From assembly GCF_964355755.1 (NCBI RefSeq), contig NC_092676.1:18520288-18584287 (forward strand): a DNA stretch of 64,000 nt, in the 5' to 3' direction. Numbering within the stretch: position 1 is the stretch's first letter; each line of letters starts with the position of its first letter. The position numbers and the translations under genes were made by a program. The notes below the pieces were generated by a model that worked only from the letters and a program-made list of their open reading frames with translations, ran no database searches and was not told the origin of the DNA. The DNA comes from Antedon mediterranea (taxonomy: Eukaryota > Echinodermata > Crinoidea > Comatulida > Antedonidae). Below, piece after piece: positions 32,058-44,352 of the stretch.

Positions 32058-32642
32058 TCAATTGTTTCCATAGAAGTTCCATTCTTTAAGAACTGTAGAT
32101 CCTTGCCCCGTAAACATTGGCGCTGTAGACCCTTCATCGGACAACGTAGATGAATAAAACTTAATCTTTTTAGAGTTTGTTTCATTGAATGCGTTAATAC
32201 CTTCACGCCATTTGTACGAATAATATGAATCAACAACAAGTTCTAGACTGATATCCGAATGTTTGATCACTTGAAACCAATAGAGAATATCATTTAAAGA
32301 AAGAGTACCATTTTCAAAAATCCACGCTTCGTTCAAAGTAGCCGACGAGTTTTCCACACCTTTAAGCTTCTTCGTCGGTGGTGTTCCATGCCCTACAAAC
32401 ACTATCCTCATATGTGAGCTAGGCTTAGAATTTTTGGTAAAGAAGGCACGAACCATTTCAAGAGCCGAAATGGATGATTTACAAGTGGCTATTTCTATCT
32501 CTTGCAAATCATTTTTGACGGATGCTAGCCTGCTCTTTACGCTCTTTATATCTTGCTGGCAGACAAAGTCGTCGTATAGTCCACAAGGTGCAATGATGAA
32601 AAGTGTTGGTTGCGGATCACAAGATGGAGATACCTTCTCCAT
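32058..32642 (-). CDS. Caspase-fold-like (clan CD type) protein lacking the catalytic Cys, 194 aa
   Basis: Single open frame of 194 residues from ATG to stop. A beta-strand/His motif MRIVFVGHG ends at residue 86 (G84-H85-G86). A helix-preceding WIFENGTLSLNDIL follows at 107-120. A strand then leads to LELVVDSYYSYKW at 133-145. In caspase-like and related clan CD domains the HG and D-(S/C)-C-x-(S/G)-G motifs sit in exactly this order and spacing, with the nucleophile after D-S. Here that position is Tyr140 and the expected Gly is Tyr143, so the protein should be inactive if the alignment is right. It begins with a short hydrophobic strand (LFIIAPCGLYDD). The assignment rests on motif order only. 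An upstream spliced exon is possible. Confidence 0.7.
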   Translation of the reverse strand: MEKVSPSCDPQPTLFIIAPCGLYDDFVCQQDIKSVKSRLASVKNDLQEIEIATCKSSISALEMVRAFFTKNSKPSSHMRIVFVGHGTPPTKKLKGVENSSATLNEAWIFENGTLSLNDILYWFQVIKHSDISLELVVDSYYSYKWREGINAFNETNSKKIKFYSSTLSDEGSTAPMFTGQGSTVLKEWNFYGNN

Positions 32643-33768
32643 TTCGCAGTAGGCCTACTCGTTTTGACGAAAACAATCAGAAAAGATTTTTCTGCTGAAA
32701 AGCAGACTCAGATGCAAGTATATACCAGTCTTGTTAATTTATCGCCGCCTGTTAATCCTGTAATAAAATGTATAAAAGTGGTTTTTAGAACACTTTCGCC
32801 ATTAGGCCTATACGACAAATGACGATACTAAAGGTTGCTATGATATTTCCCGCTCAGTTATTAGTGCCATGCAATATCAATTCATGATTGTTTTATAACA
32901 AATAAATTGAAACTAGGAAAAGTACCGTATAAATGAAATTGTAGAACCAATCGGAAATTCTTCTGGTAAGTTGTTTAAAATGACAATTGAAATTTCTAAT
33001 AGGCCAGCTACAATATCATAATTGTTTTTACTCTCATGCCTTGACTCAGATTAAGATTTTTAATTAAAACCCAGTAGGCCTATACTTCACCCAGTTGTTT
33101 AAAATAATGTGTCTCTCCTAACCTGATTTCAAAAAGATATGATCCAATATGAAATATAGTGTTTTTCTAGGCTGATAAAATGTAATCGCAGCTGCCGATG
33201 ATGTCCGTTGTGCAACTAACGCCAATATCGTTATAGGACACAATAAAAGAACTAAATGAGAGTGTGGATGTATGAATAGTTACATAACATGCATTAACGG
33301 CCTTTGTCTTGGAAAATCGTCAAGAGCTCGATAATGTCGTTTTAAGACTAAAAATCAATATTTATCAAGGATCCGATCATGTAACAATATAACCGAATTA
33401 ATTATGTATCGTGTAATTGTCTCTTCGGTCATACACGAATACGTTAGATTCCATTTATCATTTAAATATTCAGCTTTAATTAATTAAAAAAATTTATCAT
33501 TCATTATCTGGAGTAACCGTTTGGCCGACTGAACACTCGGCCTACTGGTTGAACATAATATCGATCCTTGTGACGGATTGAGTATGGATAACGACAGGTA
33601 GTATCCAATCACACCCTGTGCATTATAATATTAGATTTGTTTGAAATACCACATGCGCATCAATGCGTACAAATAACCTCATCTAATCGACAAAATCAAT
33701 AACTGTTTGGGAATCCCGGAGCGTTCATTATCATCGAATGCATTCTATTTAGTTTGTAGTTTGTCTGT
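32643..33768. other. Gene-free stretch upstream of the caspase-like gene
   Basis: It should hold the promoter of the minus-strand gene ending at 32642, but no clear TATA box or initiator was found on that strand. No coding signal. Confidence 0.4.
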
Positions 33769-34080
33769 ATTGTTTAGTATGTGTTACTCATTAAAGTGTT
33801 TTGATATCATTTTATAAGACGATGTTAGTTTTTGAACAACTACATGGGTAGGTCCAAGGAAAGGGTGGTCTACTCACAGGCTCTTTAACGAAAAGAGGTG
33901 TGAGTCAGCATGAATTACTTTACGTTGTGTGCATTGTTTAGTGTGGCGCGTATATTGAAGTGTTTGATATCATAATATAAGACAATATTACGTTTGACAA
34001 CACAATTACATGACTGGGTACAAAGGATCAGTAACCTCTCACAAGCTCTTTAACGAAAATAGATGTGCCGAGTCAGCATA
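33769..34080. repeat. Imperfect tandem duplication, offset about 165 bp
   Basis: Two copies start attgtttagt (33769 and 33933) and share aagtgtt-tgatatcat, ataagac, ctctttaacgaaaa and gagtcagcat in the same order. They differ by many substitutions. Confidence 0.8.
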
Positions 34081-34190
34081 CTTTTCATATGTTGACAGTA
34101 GGCCTAGTCATCCATTTGATTATGACGTCTCTCTCTCCCAGTCAGTTCAACCCCGATGACGTCATTAACATGATGTATGATGGTGATAAA

Positions 34191-34335
34191 GCCCTGTCTA
34201 CATTCTATCAAACTTAATGTGACAACACTATGTGAATGCCCATATATGGACATGATGATGTCACATTACTACCATATTTGGACATGTCACTACCATCTTT
34301 GGGCACGTCACACTTTTTTTTGTCAAACTAGTTTA
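34191..34335. mobile_element. 'CTCTGTCTACA' MITE with a doubled internal unit
   Basis: The left end gccctgtctacattctatca and the usual centre (catgatgatgtcacat) are followed by two adjacent copies of an actaccat-ttggacatgtc type unit. That unit is the reverse complement of the 21-bp unit amplified at 7859. The right terminus ends at caaactagttta. Confidence 0.8.
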
Positions 34336-35898
34336 AGGTGATAACGATCATTTTTATCAACGTCAACGATATCATGATTAAGATAATAATAATAATCATC
34401 CGTGATCATGGTTGTGACGGTGTATATGATTATGGATGATGACAAATATGGTGATAACAGTAAGATGAGTATGACATTGTCATCACCAATTATCATCATC
34501 CTGATTATCATAGCATCACGTCGACCGTCATCGTAAATCAACTCTCTAGTAGACCTACTGTAGACTCCCCATAGAATAAATAAAGATGACAGAATTTATA
34601 TTTAACAATACTAGGCTTACTGGAAATTTTGCCGATGTTTTACACATGATGTGTAAAACAAGCATATACGTACAAACAAAGCAGTTTATAAAACATAAAA
34701 CGCATAACTATATGAAATATACAAGATTTACGTTTTGTATCACTTACCTAGCTTACTGTGGATTAGTGGCTCTCATGCGAAGATGTGTTTAGACTAGTAG
34801 ACCAAGCAAAGGGCGTGTGCTCGCGATCGAAGTCAAATGCGAAAATTATTTATGTGTAGAGGGCGTTAGGCATAGCGTTTGGTATGTGAAGATAAGCTGT
34901 ATGCATGTCAGTATTACTACTGTACACATCATTCAAGATACCTAATACCATTTTAAAATTAATATCCAACGGAATACTCGAAAGCGCTAAATCGATCTTA
35001 CTTTTTCTGGCTAATTTTAGCTGGACCTCATGAGTTTGACAAGAAGGGATATCATTGGCAAACACCAAGAATAAGAGGAAAGTTGAGTTTAGTTTAGAAT
35101 TTCCTGTTTCCTTTATTAGACCTACTCAATCAGCTTTTTCTTTGTATCAATAGACTAGATACGATACAAGCTGTACTTGGCGAGTTGAAAAACAGAGTAG
35201 ACTTTAAAATACATTGTAGCCATTTAATTAGATGTTACCGGTAAAAAAGACCTACCATAGGCCTAATTATTCTATTTTAGTTTAATTATGGGTTTTGAAT
35301 TGATAAATCAGCAGGTTAAAAAGATCAAAACCTACTTTAATTTAGAAAATATTTTCCGATTTAAACAAAATGCATCCAAATATTATATTCAATCAACTGC
35401 GAATTGAAATGGCAATCTGTCTAAAAAACGTAATATGATTGGACAAAAGTTTGTATAGGCCACGCCCATTTGAATCGTTTTTCTTTCAAGAGGTCAAGGT
35501 ATAAGACATTTTAAAGTTTTGCGTATGGCAATCCTACATATCTAGGATGATACTCTTTGCCTGTATTGAATTATTTACATACAATATTAATACATTCGTG
35601 GTTTGTGATTGTTCGTAGAAATCTCTCGTATAAGTACGAACAAATTTATGAAATTCAGCGGTTATTCTTGTGGACAGTAAGGGGAACCGTTTTCGCCGCT
35701 CAGTGTATGCAGTTATCAATAGAAAAAAACGTTCAAAGTTTAGTTTAAATCTATATATACATTCCCCTCGAATAACGGAATTGCAATCGTTCCGGTATAA
35801 TTTCAATTACAGCGATTGTCGTGGATATACCAATAACATTAATAGACAATCAATGTTTTGGCTATATTCCTTCGGATATTTCACTGTGTGTACCGTCT

Positions 35899-36002
35899 TA
35901 AGCTCTGTCTACACGATCAAACTAGTTTGACAAAAAAATGTTATGTGTCCAAATATGGTAGTGATATGACGTCATTGTGTCCATATATCACAATTCTTTA
36001 AA
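35899..36002. mobile_element. 'CTCTGTCTACA' MITE, right end decayed
   Basis: ttaagctctgtctacacgat, then tcaaactagtttgacaaaaa, atatggtagtgatatgacgt and tgtccatatatcac. It has one internal unit only. The right terminus fades into the repeat block starting near 36003. Confidence 0.75.
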
Positions 36003-36720
36003 TTTGATAATCGATTCTTCTAGTATTCATACAAACTTAATTAATATAATCAGAATTTAAAAATTGTAATTTATCCATTATGTTTTAATATAAACAATAA
36101 TGTTTTTGGCCACATACGTCTTTTACATTGTGTACGATTAGCATAAGTGCTTTCTAATTTATAAATTACGTATTTGTAAGAAATATAAGGTAAATGAGTA
36201 GAATGTAATGTGTGCCAGAATATATTGTAATATTAATAATAACAATTATCATTATTGTTATTAACAATACTGTTTTGGTTATTGACTATTTAATTGTGCC
36301 CAACTTTAGAATGACTATTCTTTTAATTTATAAATCGATTCTTACTTATTTGTAAGAAAAATATTATAGACTGTATATTCTTTTTATCTAATTAGAATTG
36401 AATGTGTTCAGGAGGAATCGTAATATTAATAAATCTTGCTATTATCCTACGGCTATTTCATTCGAATTGGGATAACTGTCCTAATTTATAAAGCGATTCT
36501 TCTGTCTTGTCAATAGCATAGACTCTAAAGTCTGTATCTATTAATTAAGAAGTGGTGTGTATCAGAAATCGTGGTAATAATAATAATTTCGATTTGATAT
36601 ATCTTATACGGCTATTTCATTCGACTTGAGATTCAATAACTGTTCTGTAATATATGTCAGCGATTCCTCCATATTTGTGAAAGAAGTATATACTAACTAA
36701 TGTAATGTGTGCAAATTGTA
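36003..36720. repeat. Degenerate tandem repeat, unit about 160-170 bp, four to five copies
   Basis: Anchors recur at regular spacing: (a)atttataa-cgattctt near 36003, 36160, 36325, 36485 and 36650; aatgtaatgtgtgc near 36207 and 36711; cggctatttcattcga near 36450 and 36608. A further related piece (acggctatttcattt) lies near 37100. Copies are strongly diverged. Confidence 0.6.
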
Positions 36721-36743
36721 AAATTAATCATTAGTCTTAGTTA

Positions 36744-36888
36744 AGTCGAAGATGCTCTCCAGATGGAATGCCATCCTGAGATGAGTAGTAGTAATTTTGT
36801 TTATTTTATTTATTTCATTTATATGTAATTTACTTTCTATGGACAGAGTTTCCGAAATAAAAGATTGAATGAATGAATGAATGAATTA
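36744..36888 (+). mobile_element. LINE 3' tail ending in (GAAT)n
   Basis: cgaagatgctctccagatgg, then a T-rich stretch, then tatggacagagtttccgaaa, taaaagatt and a short (GAAT)n tail. Such an ending is typical of 5'-truncated L2/CR1-like LINE copies. A related tail is inverted at 57310-57520. Confidence 0.5.
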
Positions 36889-37379
36889 CCATGGATTTAA
36901 CAATAACATTATGTTATAACCAATGTTGTTTAGCTATCCTTATAGAGACCGATTTATGATGTTCTAGAGTTAAACAGCGATGTGTCTTATGTCGGAAATG
37001 CATCACAGCATTTGATCTAATAAAATGTAATGTGCCAGCAAAATGTGAATATCCATAGGTAATAATGACATTACTTTTAACCGTTGGTTTCGATTACATC
37101 TTACGGCTATTTCATTTAAATGAACTAGGAATTAGTATATTCTAACTTTAGTTTGACTATTTTGTATAATTGGATCTTGGATTTCCTAAAATTCGTCTTT
37201 TCTTTGCCACAAAGACGAACTTTACCACCTGGTCTAAAAGTGAATTGAATAACCAATCACTTCGGACAAGCCTCCATCGCGTCGCGAAGCGCACCGCAAG
37301 TCTGTATTTAATTCGTCTTTTTAGTGCAGTTTTTTTTTCAAATTATATGTATGAAACAGTCACCATATGCTAAAATATG

Positions 37380-40300
37380 TATCTTTAAGGGGTACCGTAC
37401 TTTTTGGGGTTGAAGGAGGTTTGTTTGTATTGGGTTGCACTTTTATATGGATTCTTAGAACTTTTGCCATTGTTTCTATATAATTATTATTATTATTGGT
37501 TGTGATTATTGAGTTTAATACATTTTTTGATGCACCTTTTATAGATTATGACACAAAACACTAATTTTTATTTATTTTTACCATGGCCATATTGCCCTAT
37601 CTTTATTTCCTTGTACAGCAGAACCTACTATTAAGAACATATTGAGAATATTTACACGGCTGTACGTTCAATACCTATTATTCTTTTATGGTTATTTTTG
37701 TAAAAGGATTTCAAACAAAAACAGGATTTACTTGGAAAACAATTTAAAGTAAATTGCATGGTAATGTGTTTACGTATATATAATGTTTTTGTATTTATTT
37801 TCAACCACTAGTTCTTCTCTGTTTCCTTGACTATATTTAGCGACATAACAATGGACTAATCACGTGTTATATTCGAATAACTCGAATCTGAGAGATGCCG
37901 ATTTCAACCAACCCATAAAATAAGAAATGACGTCATTAAATTGTAACACATTCATTACATAGAAGATATGTATTCATATTCATCGACGCCAATTATTATT
38001 TTTTTCAGTACCGTGCTATTTATTGAACAAGTCCATATACATGACTGCAGTCGCGTGCTCAAGTTAGTGTTTACCGACCAACAGACCGACCGACATAGTG
38101 AGCTGTAGTGTCTCGTTGCACGCGACTAAAAAGCTATTTGGTTTTTATATACACGCTGACCCCCGTTGGCGTGCAGGTAGTCCCCAGTTTTGCCAATCGG
38201 CATAACATGTTATTAGTGCGAATAATATTTAGATCGTTATTTTTTACGCATGTCTATTCATCTACCTTTTGAGATTGTGAGTAAATTATGAATTTTAAAA
38301 TTTTCGTTTTTATATTTCGTATACATGTTTGGATTTCTTTCAATTTAGGCCTATTCATAATATTACACTCCCCAAAATAGAAAGAGAGATCAGTGGTGGA
38401 TACAGGATGAGATTAGGTACGCTAATGGAAATATATAAAAATTATACCAAAAATCACTGAAGAGAGGCATTAAATTCTATTCACAATGTAAATCGGGAAA
38501 TGCCATATATTTATTTAGAGTTTAGATGTTTCCTGTTGCACTTTCAACAGCTTGTCTTTGAATAATTATTATGTAAATTGCACCGGATAATATGTATAGT
38601 TTATGCGTTAACAACACCCTTTTATAATAGGACTTCAACATACATTTGAACTCTTACTTCTTTCTATTCTATTTATTTTGAAAAAAAAAAACATCCATTT
38701 ATAAAAACAAATGCATGTAATGTGTATATTAGTTCGGTCGTTACTCTTAATATAACTATTATTTACTCGCCCATTTTTCCTAGTAAAGGTCAATTAGGCG
38801 GTTTAGCTTAATATTCTAACAAAAATGTTATACTGTATATAAAAACATTCGATATACCTGAACCTGCCCCCTTTGTGGATCAGATGGGAGGATGTATTTC
38901 TACCGCTTGTCGAATTCTAAGAATCGGATGTCTCACTGAAACAACCGGGTTAAGAAATGGGAAAAGGAAGACTAATTTGATCATATCTCAGGCTCTGTCT
39001 ACAATATCAAGCTTTAATCATCATGTCGAGCAAGTTTACTTGATTACTTACTTACTTGGATTTGAACCAGACACTTTGTTCATTTAAGTTATACTGTCAT
39101 GGTCTCTTGCAAACAACTTTAGATTGGCATCAGTCAAATGGTGATTATGTGAACTCTAATGCATTCTATATAAATGATCTTTCATTACTGATGAACAATA
39201 ACAATTCTAGTTAATCGACATACTACATTAGACATAGTAACCTAATGATAATTAAGCCTTTCATTTTCTCCCAGGCCTCGGTTTAATTAAAAATCTTAAA
39301 AAAAAAAAAATCTAATTAAAGACCACTTGTTTGCTTGTACACACTAGACGGAGATAGACCTTAGGTAAACTGACTCTAATTAGAGACATAAAATCATAAA
39401 CACCATTATAACTCTTGTTCCAAGATTAATCTATATATTTATAATGTTTAGCAGAAATTTACATTTAATTATTTTGTATATCAGATAAGGTGTGTTTAAT
39501 AATATTTCCTTAGTAAATTAATATTCTACAAAAAATATTCATGTTATATTTGAGCTCTTCTTTTCCTGCATAAAATTAGAAGCCATTTCATAGTGCATTG
39601 TTTTATCCTCCGACAAGAATTGAAAAGTTATGATTAATTTTACCATAGTATCTTGGACACCGTGATTGATTCAGATTCAGATTTTCCGATATATGCCAAA
39701 ATTATTCTCGTTAACACTTTTTCAATTAAGTGATGTAGAATACAATTATCTTTCTTTCTTTTAATTCAATAAACAATGGCCTCCGGCCCATTTCACATAA
39801 TAAAATCGATATTATTTTCGGAAATAAAGGTTTTTCTTTTTTCGTAAGCTGTTGCAAAGGACTTTCATTGAAGGGTTTCATTGTTTACAAACATAGTTTT
39901 AAACATGTAGGCCTATACATTTAAATCAGACATATATTTTTTCCTGTTTTTATAAAAAGTATAAAAAAGAAAATGTTTTTCATCTTCTAAACTTAATTGA
40001 TCACAAAACATACATATTCTAGACTCTCGGTTAAAATTTAAATGTCGCACCTTTTCAACAGGTTATGACAAGATCTAAAGCGTGATATTAATGTTCTATA
40101 CCTAAAACTTAAATCATAAACATAAAGTTCGTAAAAATTGCCGAACTTAATATTTTTATAAAAATTGAGACGTGTATTATTACTAATTTTTTTATTTGAT
40201 TTCTGCAATGCAACATCCTTAGGCCTAATTCTTTGTGAAATATCTGTAATGGGTAAAATGTTTTCTATTCCACATTATAACCACAACCGAATTTATTTAG

Positions 40301-42138
40301 AACATGTTTTATTTCTAAATAAGTATTTCGTTTCAGCATGCAAATACTAACCGGAGAAGACGGACACTCTCATATTCCATAAGATAGATTTTAAGTAGCT
40401 CTTTTAAACTCTTATGTGGCAGGTCTTGCTTCTCACAACATACAGACATATAAACTGTTTTACAACTCACATAGTTACAAATACTAAATGAGTATAATAC
40501 TCTTTCATATACGTAAATATGTTCCATGACAATTGTTATTATTATTACATATTCATTCACCATTCCTAATATAGAATACCATTTTCCAATTTTACATGAA
40601 ACAGAGAGTCATACAGCATAATATTTTTTTCTAACTCGTGTATTCTTTTAGTGCGTAATATCAAGACATTCACTTAATCATTTAGCGAATATAACTCTTT
40701 TTAATTGTGTCCAGAAAATTCACATTGTTGTTGTACAAAAATAACTATCCTTCATGATTTTGAACTGCTGATCACACATGCATTAACTTGTCGGTTATAG
40801 GCTACTGTAATTGATTCCGATCATTCTAGTGCGTGTAAACTATAAATTATAAATTGTCAATTTATGGATTTGTTTCCACAGAGTAGACGAGACATATTTA
40901 TTTAGAATTTATGCAAAATAAACGACGATCATGACGTAGGACGACAAAAATGGTTTATTTATTTAGAAGTAAAGTATCTTGTTGAACTTTTAACAGATTG
41001 TCCTCAAATACTTCGCACTAAAATGGAAATGGCACCAGATTTTTATTGCTTTTAAATGGGATGGTTTCAACAAAACAATACCATTATTAATAAAGTCATT
41101 TCGAATACGTAAGACGTACAGCAATGCATTTCGGATGTGGGGGTGTGTATGTTGGATATAAACAGTTTATATAGCCTAGGTCATTTCTTTATAACTAATG
41201 GTTTGAAAACTGATACATAGTGTGGAAACTGAAAGACATAGGTCTGCTCACACTAGCTTTCAAATATTATAATTAGTTGCTTGCCTTAAATAGTTATGGA
41301 CATAAAGTTATACTGCAATAAATAATTAATCAATAACAAATGAGAGGAATGTATTTATTCACATATACACTTTTATTTAAAATACATAAATAGGCATACT
41401 TTCTAGCAATTAATATAATATTAACAATACTGTATAGATATATGCTATACTAGAGAAGGTATGATGATCCTTTATAGAGAACCTTTCAAAATGTAAATAA
41501 AACGAATCTCATTCTTCTCGGCTGTACAATAATTAATCCCATTAGCAATTGTCGATGCATAACCTAAATTATCAACGAAGATTTCCTTTAATACTGACGC
41601 AATAATGCTATTGTAAACGGTTTAAAATCACATAATGTAATGAATAGGACACTGACTGCAGAAACAACGTATGTAGTCCGTAAACGTATGTAGGCCTACT
41701 TATAAATACAATAAACAATCATCAATATAATTAATTTCAATTGGTCAGAGATGTTTGCACTCGTCTGGCGTATTTCACAATAGGCCTACTTGAGAAACAT
41801 TCTTGTGAGTGGGATGGGACTCTATACCAATTGACTAACTTAGCTCCCTGCCGCAAAAAAAAACTTCGATGAAGTTATTCAATTATCATCTTAAAGAATG
41901 TATCGATTATCTATTAAATAATGCGATTTGTTTGTTAAATAATGCATTTTAAATTAAAAATTATTTATAAATCCCAACTTTATAGCGACATCCTTTAAAA
42001 TTAGGTCCTATTTCAAGTCATGGGCATATAAACCCATTGTTTTAGAGCTATGATTTATCTACACTCAAACTGCTATACAACTTTTTTTGGTGCTCATAAG
42101 TCTTGCGATTACAAACAATTGAAATATTGAAGAAACCT
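37380..42138. other. Large gene-free stretch
   Basis: AT-rich and without an ORF of interest. It holds the (CCGA)n repeat at 38029-38145, a possible MITE left end near 38993 (ggctctgtctacaatatcaa) and a TTTCGGAAATAAAG LINE-tail-like phrase near 39815. Confidence 0.5.
38029..38145 (+). mobile_element. Dispersed repeat containing (CCGA)n, third copy
   Basis: gtccatatacatgactgcag, then tcgcgtgctcaagttagtgt, the ccgaccaacagaccgaccga run and catagtgagctgtagtgtct. This copy is longer on the right (gttgcacgcgactaaaaagc) than those at 18894 and 22161. Confidence 0.65.
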
Positions 42139-43059
42139 TTACTTTTCTTCAGATAAGCTTCCAGTTTGCACGCTTGAGTGACAAAGTTTGTGAAAAGCTT
42201 GTGCAAAACGTTTATATCGACAAACATATATCAACGGATTAATTGCCATGCTGGATCCTGTACAAATTTCTGCAATCCATTCTAACCAAAATAATTCACT
42301 TCTTGGAATCTTTATGGAAAGTATTATACGTATAACGTTGGGTAAATAGTACATCATAAAAAATCCAACGACGATTAATGCCGTTTTGGCGCCTTTAAAC
42401 GTCCTTTTGAATTGAGATTTTTCGACACTTGTTCTAAGTTTACGATGGTGTTTTCTTGCTTCTATGAAAATGCACGTGTACATGAAAATCATCATTATAA
42501 TGCCGAGAGATACCGCGACAATGATTGCGATTGTACCTATTGTTTTTGACGTTTGAAAGCAAAAAAATGTATTCAAATCTCGGCGTTTAATTTCAGGAAA
42601 GAGGTATAATACACCAAACACACATCCAAATATCCAAGAAAGGGCAATGTAAATACGTATTCTAGTCCGTGTTAATATTTTGTGATAATGCAAAGGCTTT
42701 GTAATAGCTATATAACGATCGGTAGTTATAATAAGAAGATGTGTGTACGACGTAGCAAAAAATATTTTACCTGGAATGTATTGCAATTCACAATCGTCAA
42801 CTACCAAACGCATTGATTGCCGAGTTATATTGCCCCATATGCTCAAAGGAAGACCGATGAGTCCCGACAAAAGGTCTACAAACGCTAAGCTGGCGAGTAA
42901 CGTGAACTGTAGTTCATGAAGACTTGGTGTTCTCCGTATTACGACAAGTACGAATGTATTTCCAACGATGATTATAATATCCATTGGTATATATACAGCT
43001 AGTACAAATATTAAAACTGTCTTGTTGTATCCAAACGAACTATTAGGATAGGATTCCAT
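42139..43059 (-). CDS. Orphan rhodopsin-family (class A) G-protein-coupled receptor, single exon, 306 aa
   Basis: The protein has seven hydrophobic segments and the class A landmarks: N34 in TM1 (GNTFVLVV), D62 in TM2 (LASLAFVDLL), W75 in the first extracellular loop, C90 at the top of TM3 and its likely disulphide partner C167, DRY at 114-116, W142 in TM4, P240 in TM6 and NPLIY at 274-278. N-glycosylation sequons are at N6 and N12. TM6 reads FFMMYYLP where most receptors have FxxCWxP, so the toggle Trp is missing. The C-tail is short (about 26 residues). Ligand unknown; it resembles amine/adenosine-like orphan receptors only in a general way. The start is supported by a TATA box about 42 bases upstream. 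Confidence 0.93.
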   Translation of the reverse strand: MESYPNSSFGYNKTVLIFVLAVYIPMDIIIIVGNTFVLVVIRRTPSLHELQFTLLASLAFVDLLSGLIGLPLSIWGNITRQSMRLVVDDCELQYIPGKIFFATSYTHLLIITTDRYIAITKPLHYHKILTRTRIRIYIALSWIFGCVFGVLYLFPEIKRRDLNTFFCFQTSKTIGTIAIIVAVSLGIIMMIFMYTCIFIEARKHHRKLRTSVEKSQFKRTFKGAKTALIVVGFFMMYYLPNVIRIILSIKIPRSELFWLEWIAEICTGSSMAINPLIYVCRYKRFAQAFHKLCHSSVQTGSLSEEK

Positions 43060-43100
43060 GCCTGCTGGGGATATTACTCACTGGGGAAGAATGGATGAGA

Positions 43101-43111
43101 TATTTATATAG
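43101..43111 (-). promoter_or_regulatory. TATA box of the GPCR gene
   Basis: On the minus strand the sequence reads ctatataaata, about 42 bases before the start codon at 43059. A start site about 30 bases downstream would leave a very short 5' UTR. Confidence 0.5.
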
Positions 43112-44093
43112 GCCGTTGGTCTGGGCAGCAGTCTGGCAAATCCGTTTTAAGTATAAACTCAATAAACTGTGCAAATAGAATATCGAATCATCTTTCTCTG
43201 TAGGCCTGCCTTCAGTTTTCCCTTCACCAACAATACCGTAAATGCCTTAGATAGAGCAATGTTTACCCGACAGTTTGTAATGTAAGGTGATACAATACTG
43301 GTACATTAACGCTCAAAAGTGAAACTTCTCAAAAGGCTATTTCGCAGCAATCAACACCATATAAGTAGTCTACAATTATTTAGAATGCACACTTTTACAT
43401 AAGTTCCTTATGTAAGTATACTAGGATTATCTTATAGTTCACATGCTATGTCTGTGTCGTCGTCTTACACACCTACTCATTTATGTATCATTCACTTCGT
43501 TCTCTTCACTCATGTCGTCTGCTAGCTTGCTTTCGATGACTGTGATTGGTTAATAACCGAAACCACAACGCTTAGAATACTTTTTAACTGTTTCCTGTTA
43601 TGAGACCATATATTAATAATAACCAACATGCACTATTACACAATAAAAGACGTCGGATCACCGGTGTAAGGCATTGCTACAAAGGTGCGGCTGATTATTG
43701 TTTATTAAAAAAGACCAGATAAAAAATACTTCTGAAATGAATATTCGGGTATTTCCCGGAAATCCACCCATCACAAGTTCAAGTTCAACATTTCCACGGA
43801 GTCGCCCAGCTAAACACATGGTTCTTTTTTTTCATTTTTCATGTTTTTGAGGGACAATACATCTTTAGAATGACAGTCATCGAATAATAACCAACGGGCG
43901 CGGAACTTCTTTGATATGGGCTCATGAGAAGAACGCCGTTCATTATGTCCAAGTTTCGAAGTAGGCCTAAATCGATTTCCAATTATTGGTTATTAATCTG
44001 AAGCTTCTCAAACAATTTGGTGCAGTTCTAGGTAAACTTACCGTACACAACCGGAGACATGATAGCTTTATACAATTATGGGAGTTGTATCAC
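43112..44093. other. Intergenic stretch upstream of the GPCR gene
   Basis: No coding signal recognised on either strand. Confidence 0.5.
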
Positions 44094-44352
44094 CCACTAA
44101 CGTAACAAAACCACCAATCCAACATTAACCACTACCGTAACAAAATCAAGAACTAACGTAACATTAACCACTAACGTAACAACATCAACCACTAATGTAA
44201 CATTAACCACTAACGTAACAAAATCAACCACTAATGTAACATCAACCACTAACGTAACAAAATCAACCACTAACGTAACATTAACCACTAACGTAACAAA
44301 ATCAACCACTAATGTAACATTAACCACTAACGTAACAAAATCAACCACTAAT
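44094..44352. repeat. Tandem repeat of an 'ACCACTAACGTAACA' unit, about 40-bp dimer
   Basis: Two alternating forms (ccactaacgtaacaaaatca and ccactaatgtaacatta) make a dimer of about 39-40 bp repeated about six times. The last unit runs directly into the MITE fragment tagcgacgcaacgcaaggac at 44354. Confidence 0.9.

Noticed and set aside
32434-32822. Two plus-strand ORFs overlapping the caspase-like gene
   Set aside because: They overlap or abut the longer minus-strand frame, which contains ordered motifs, and have no recognisable content.
35534-35930. Overlapping ORFs of 60-90 codons on both strands
   Set aside because: No homology, no splice support, and both strands are open in an AT-rich, low-complexity region.
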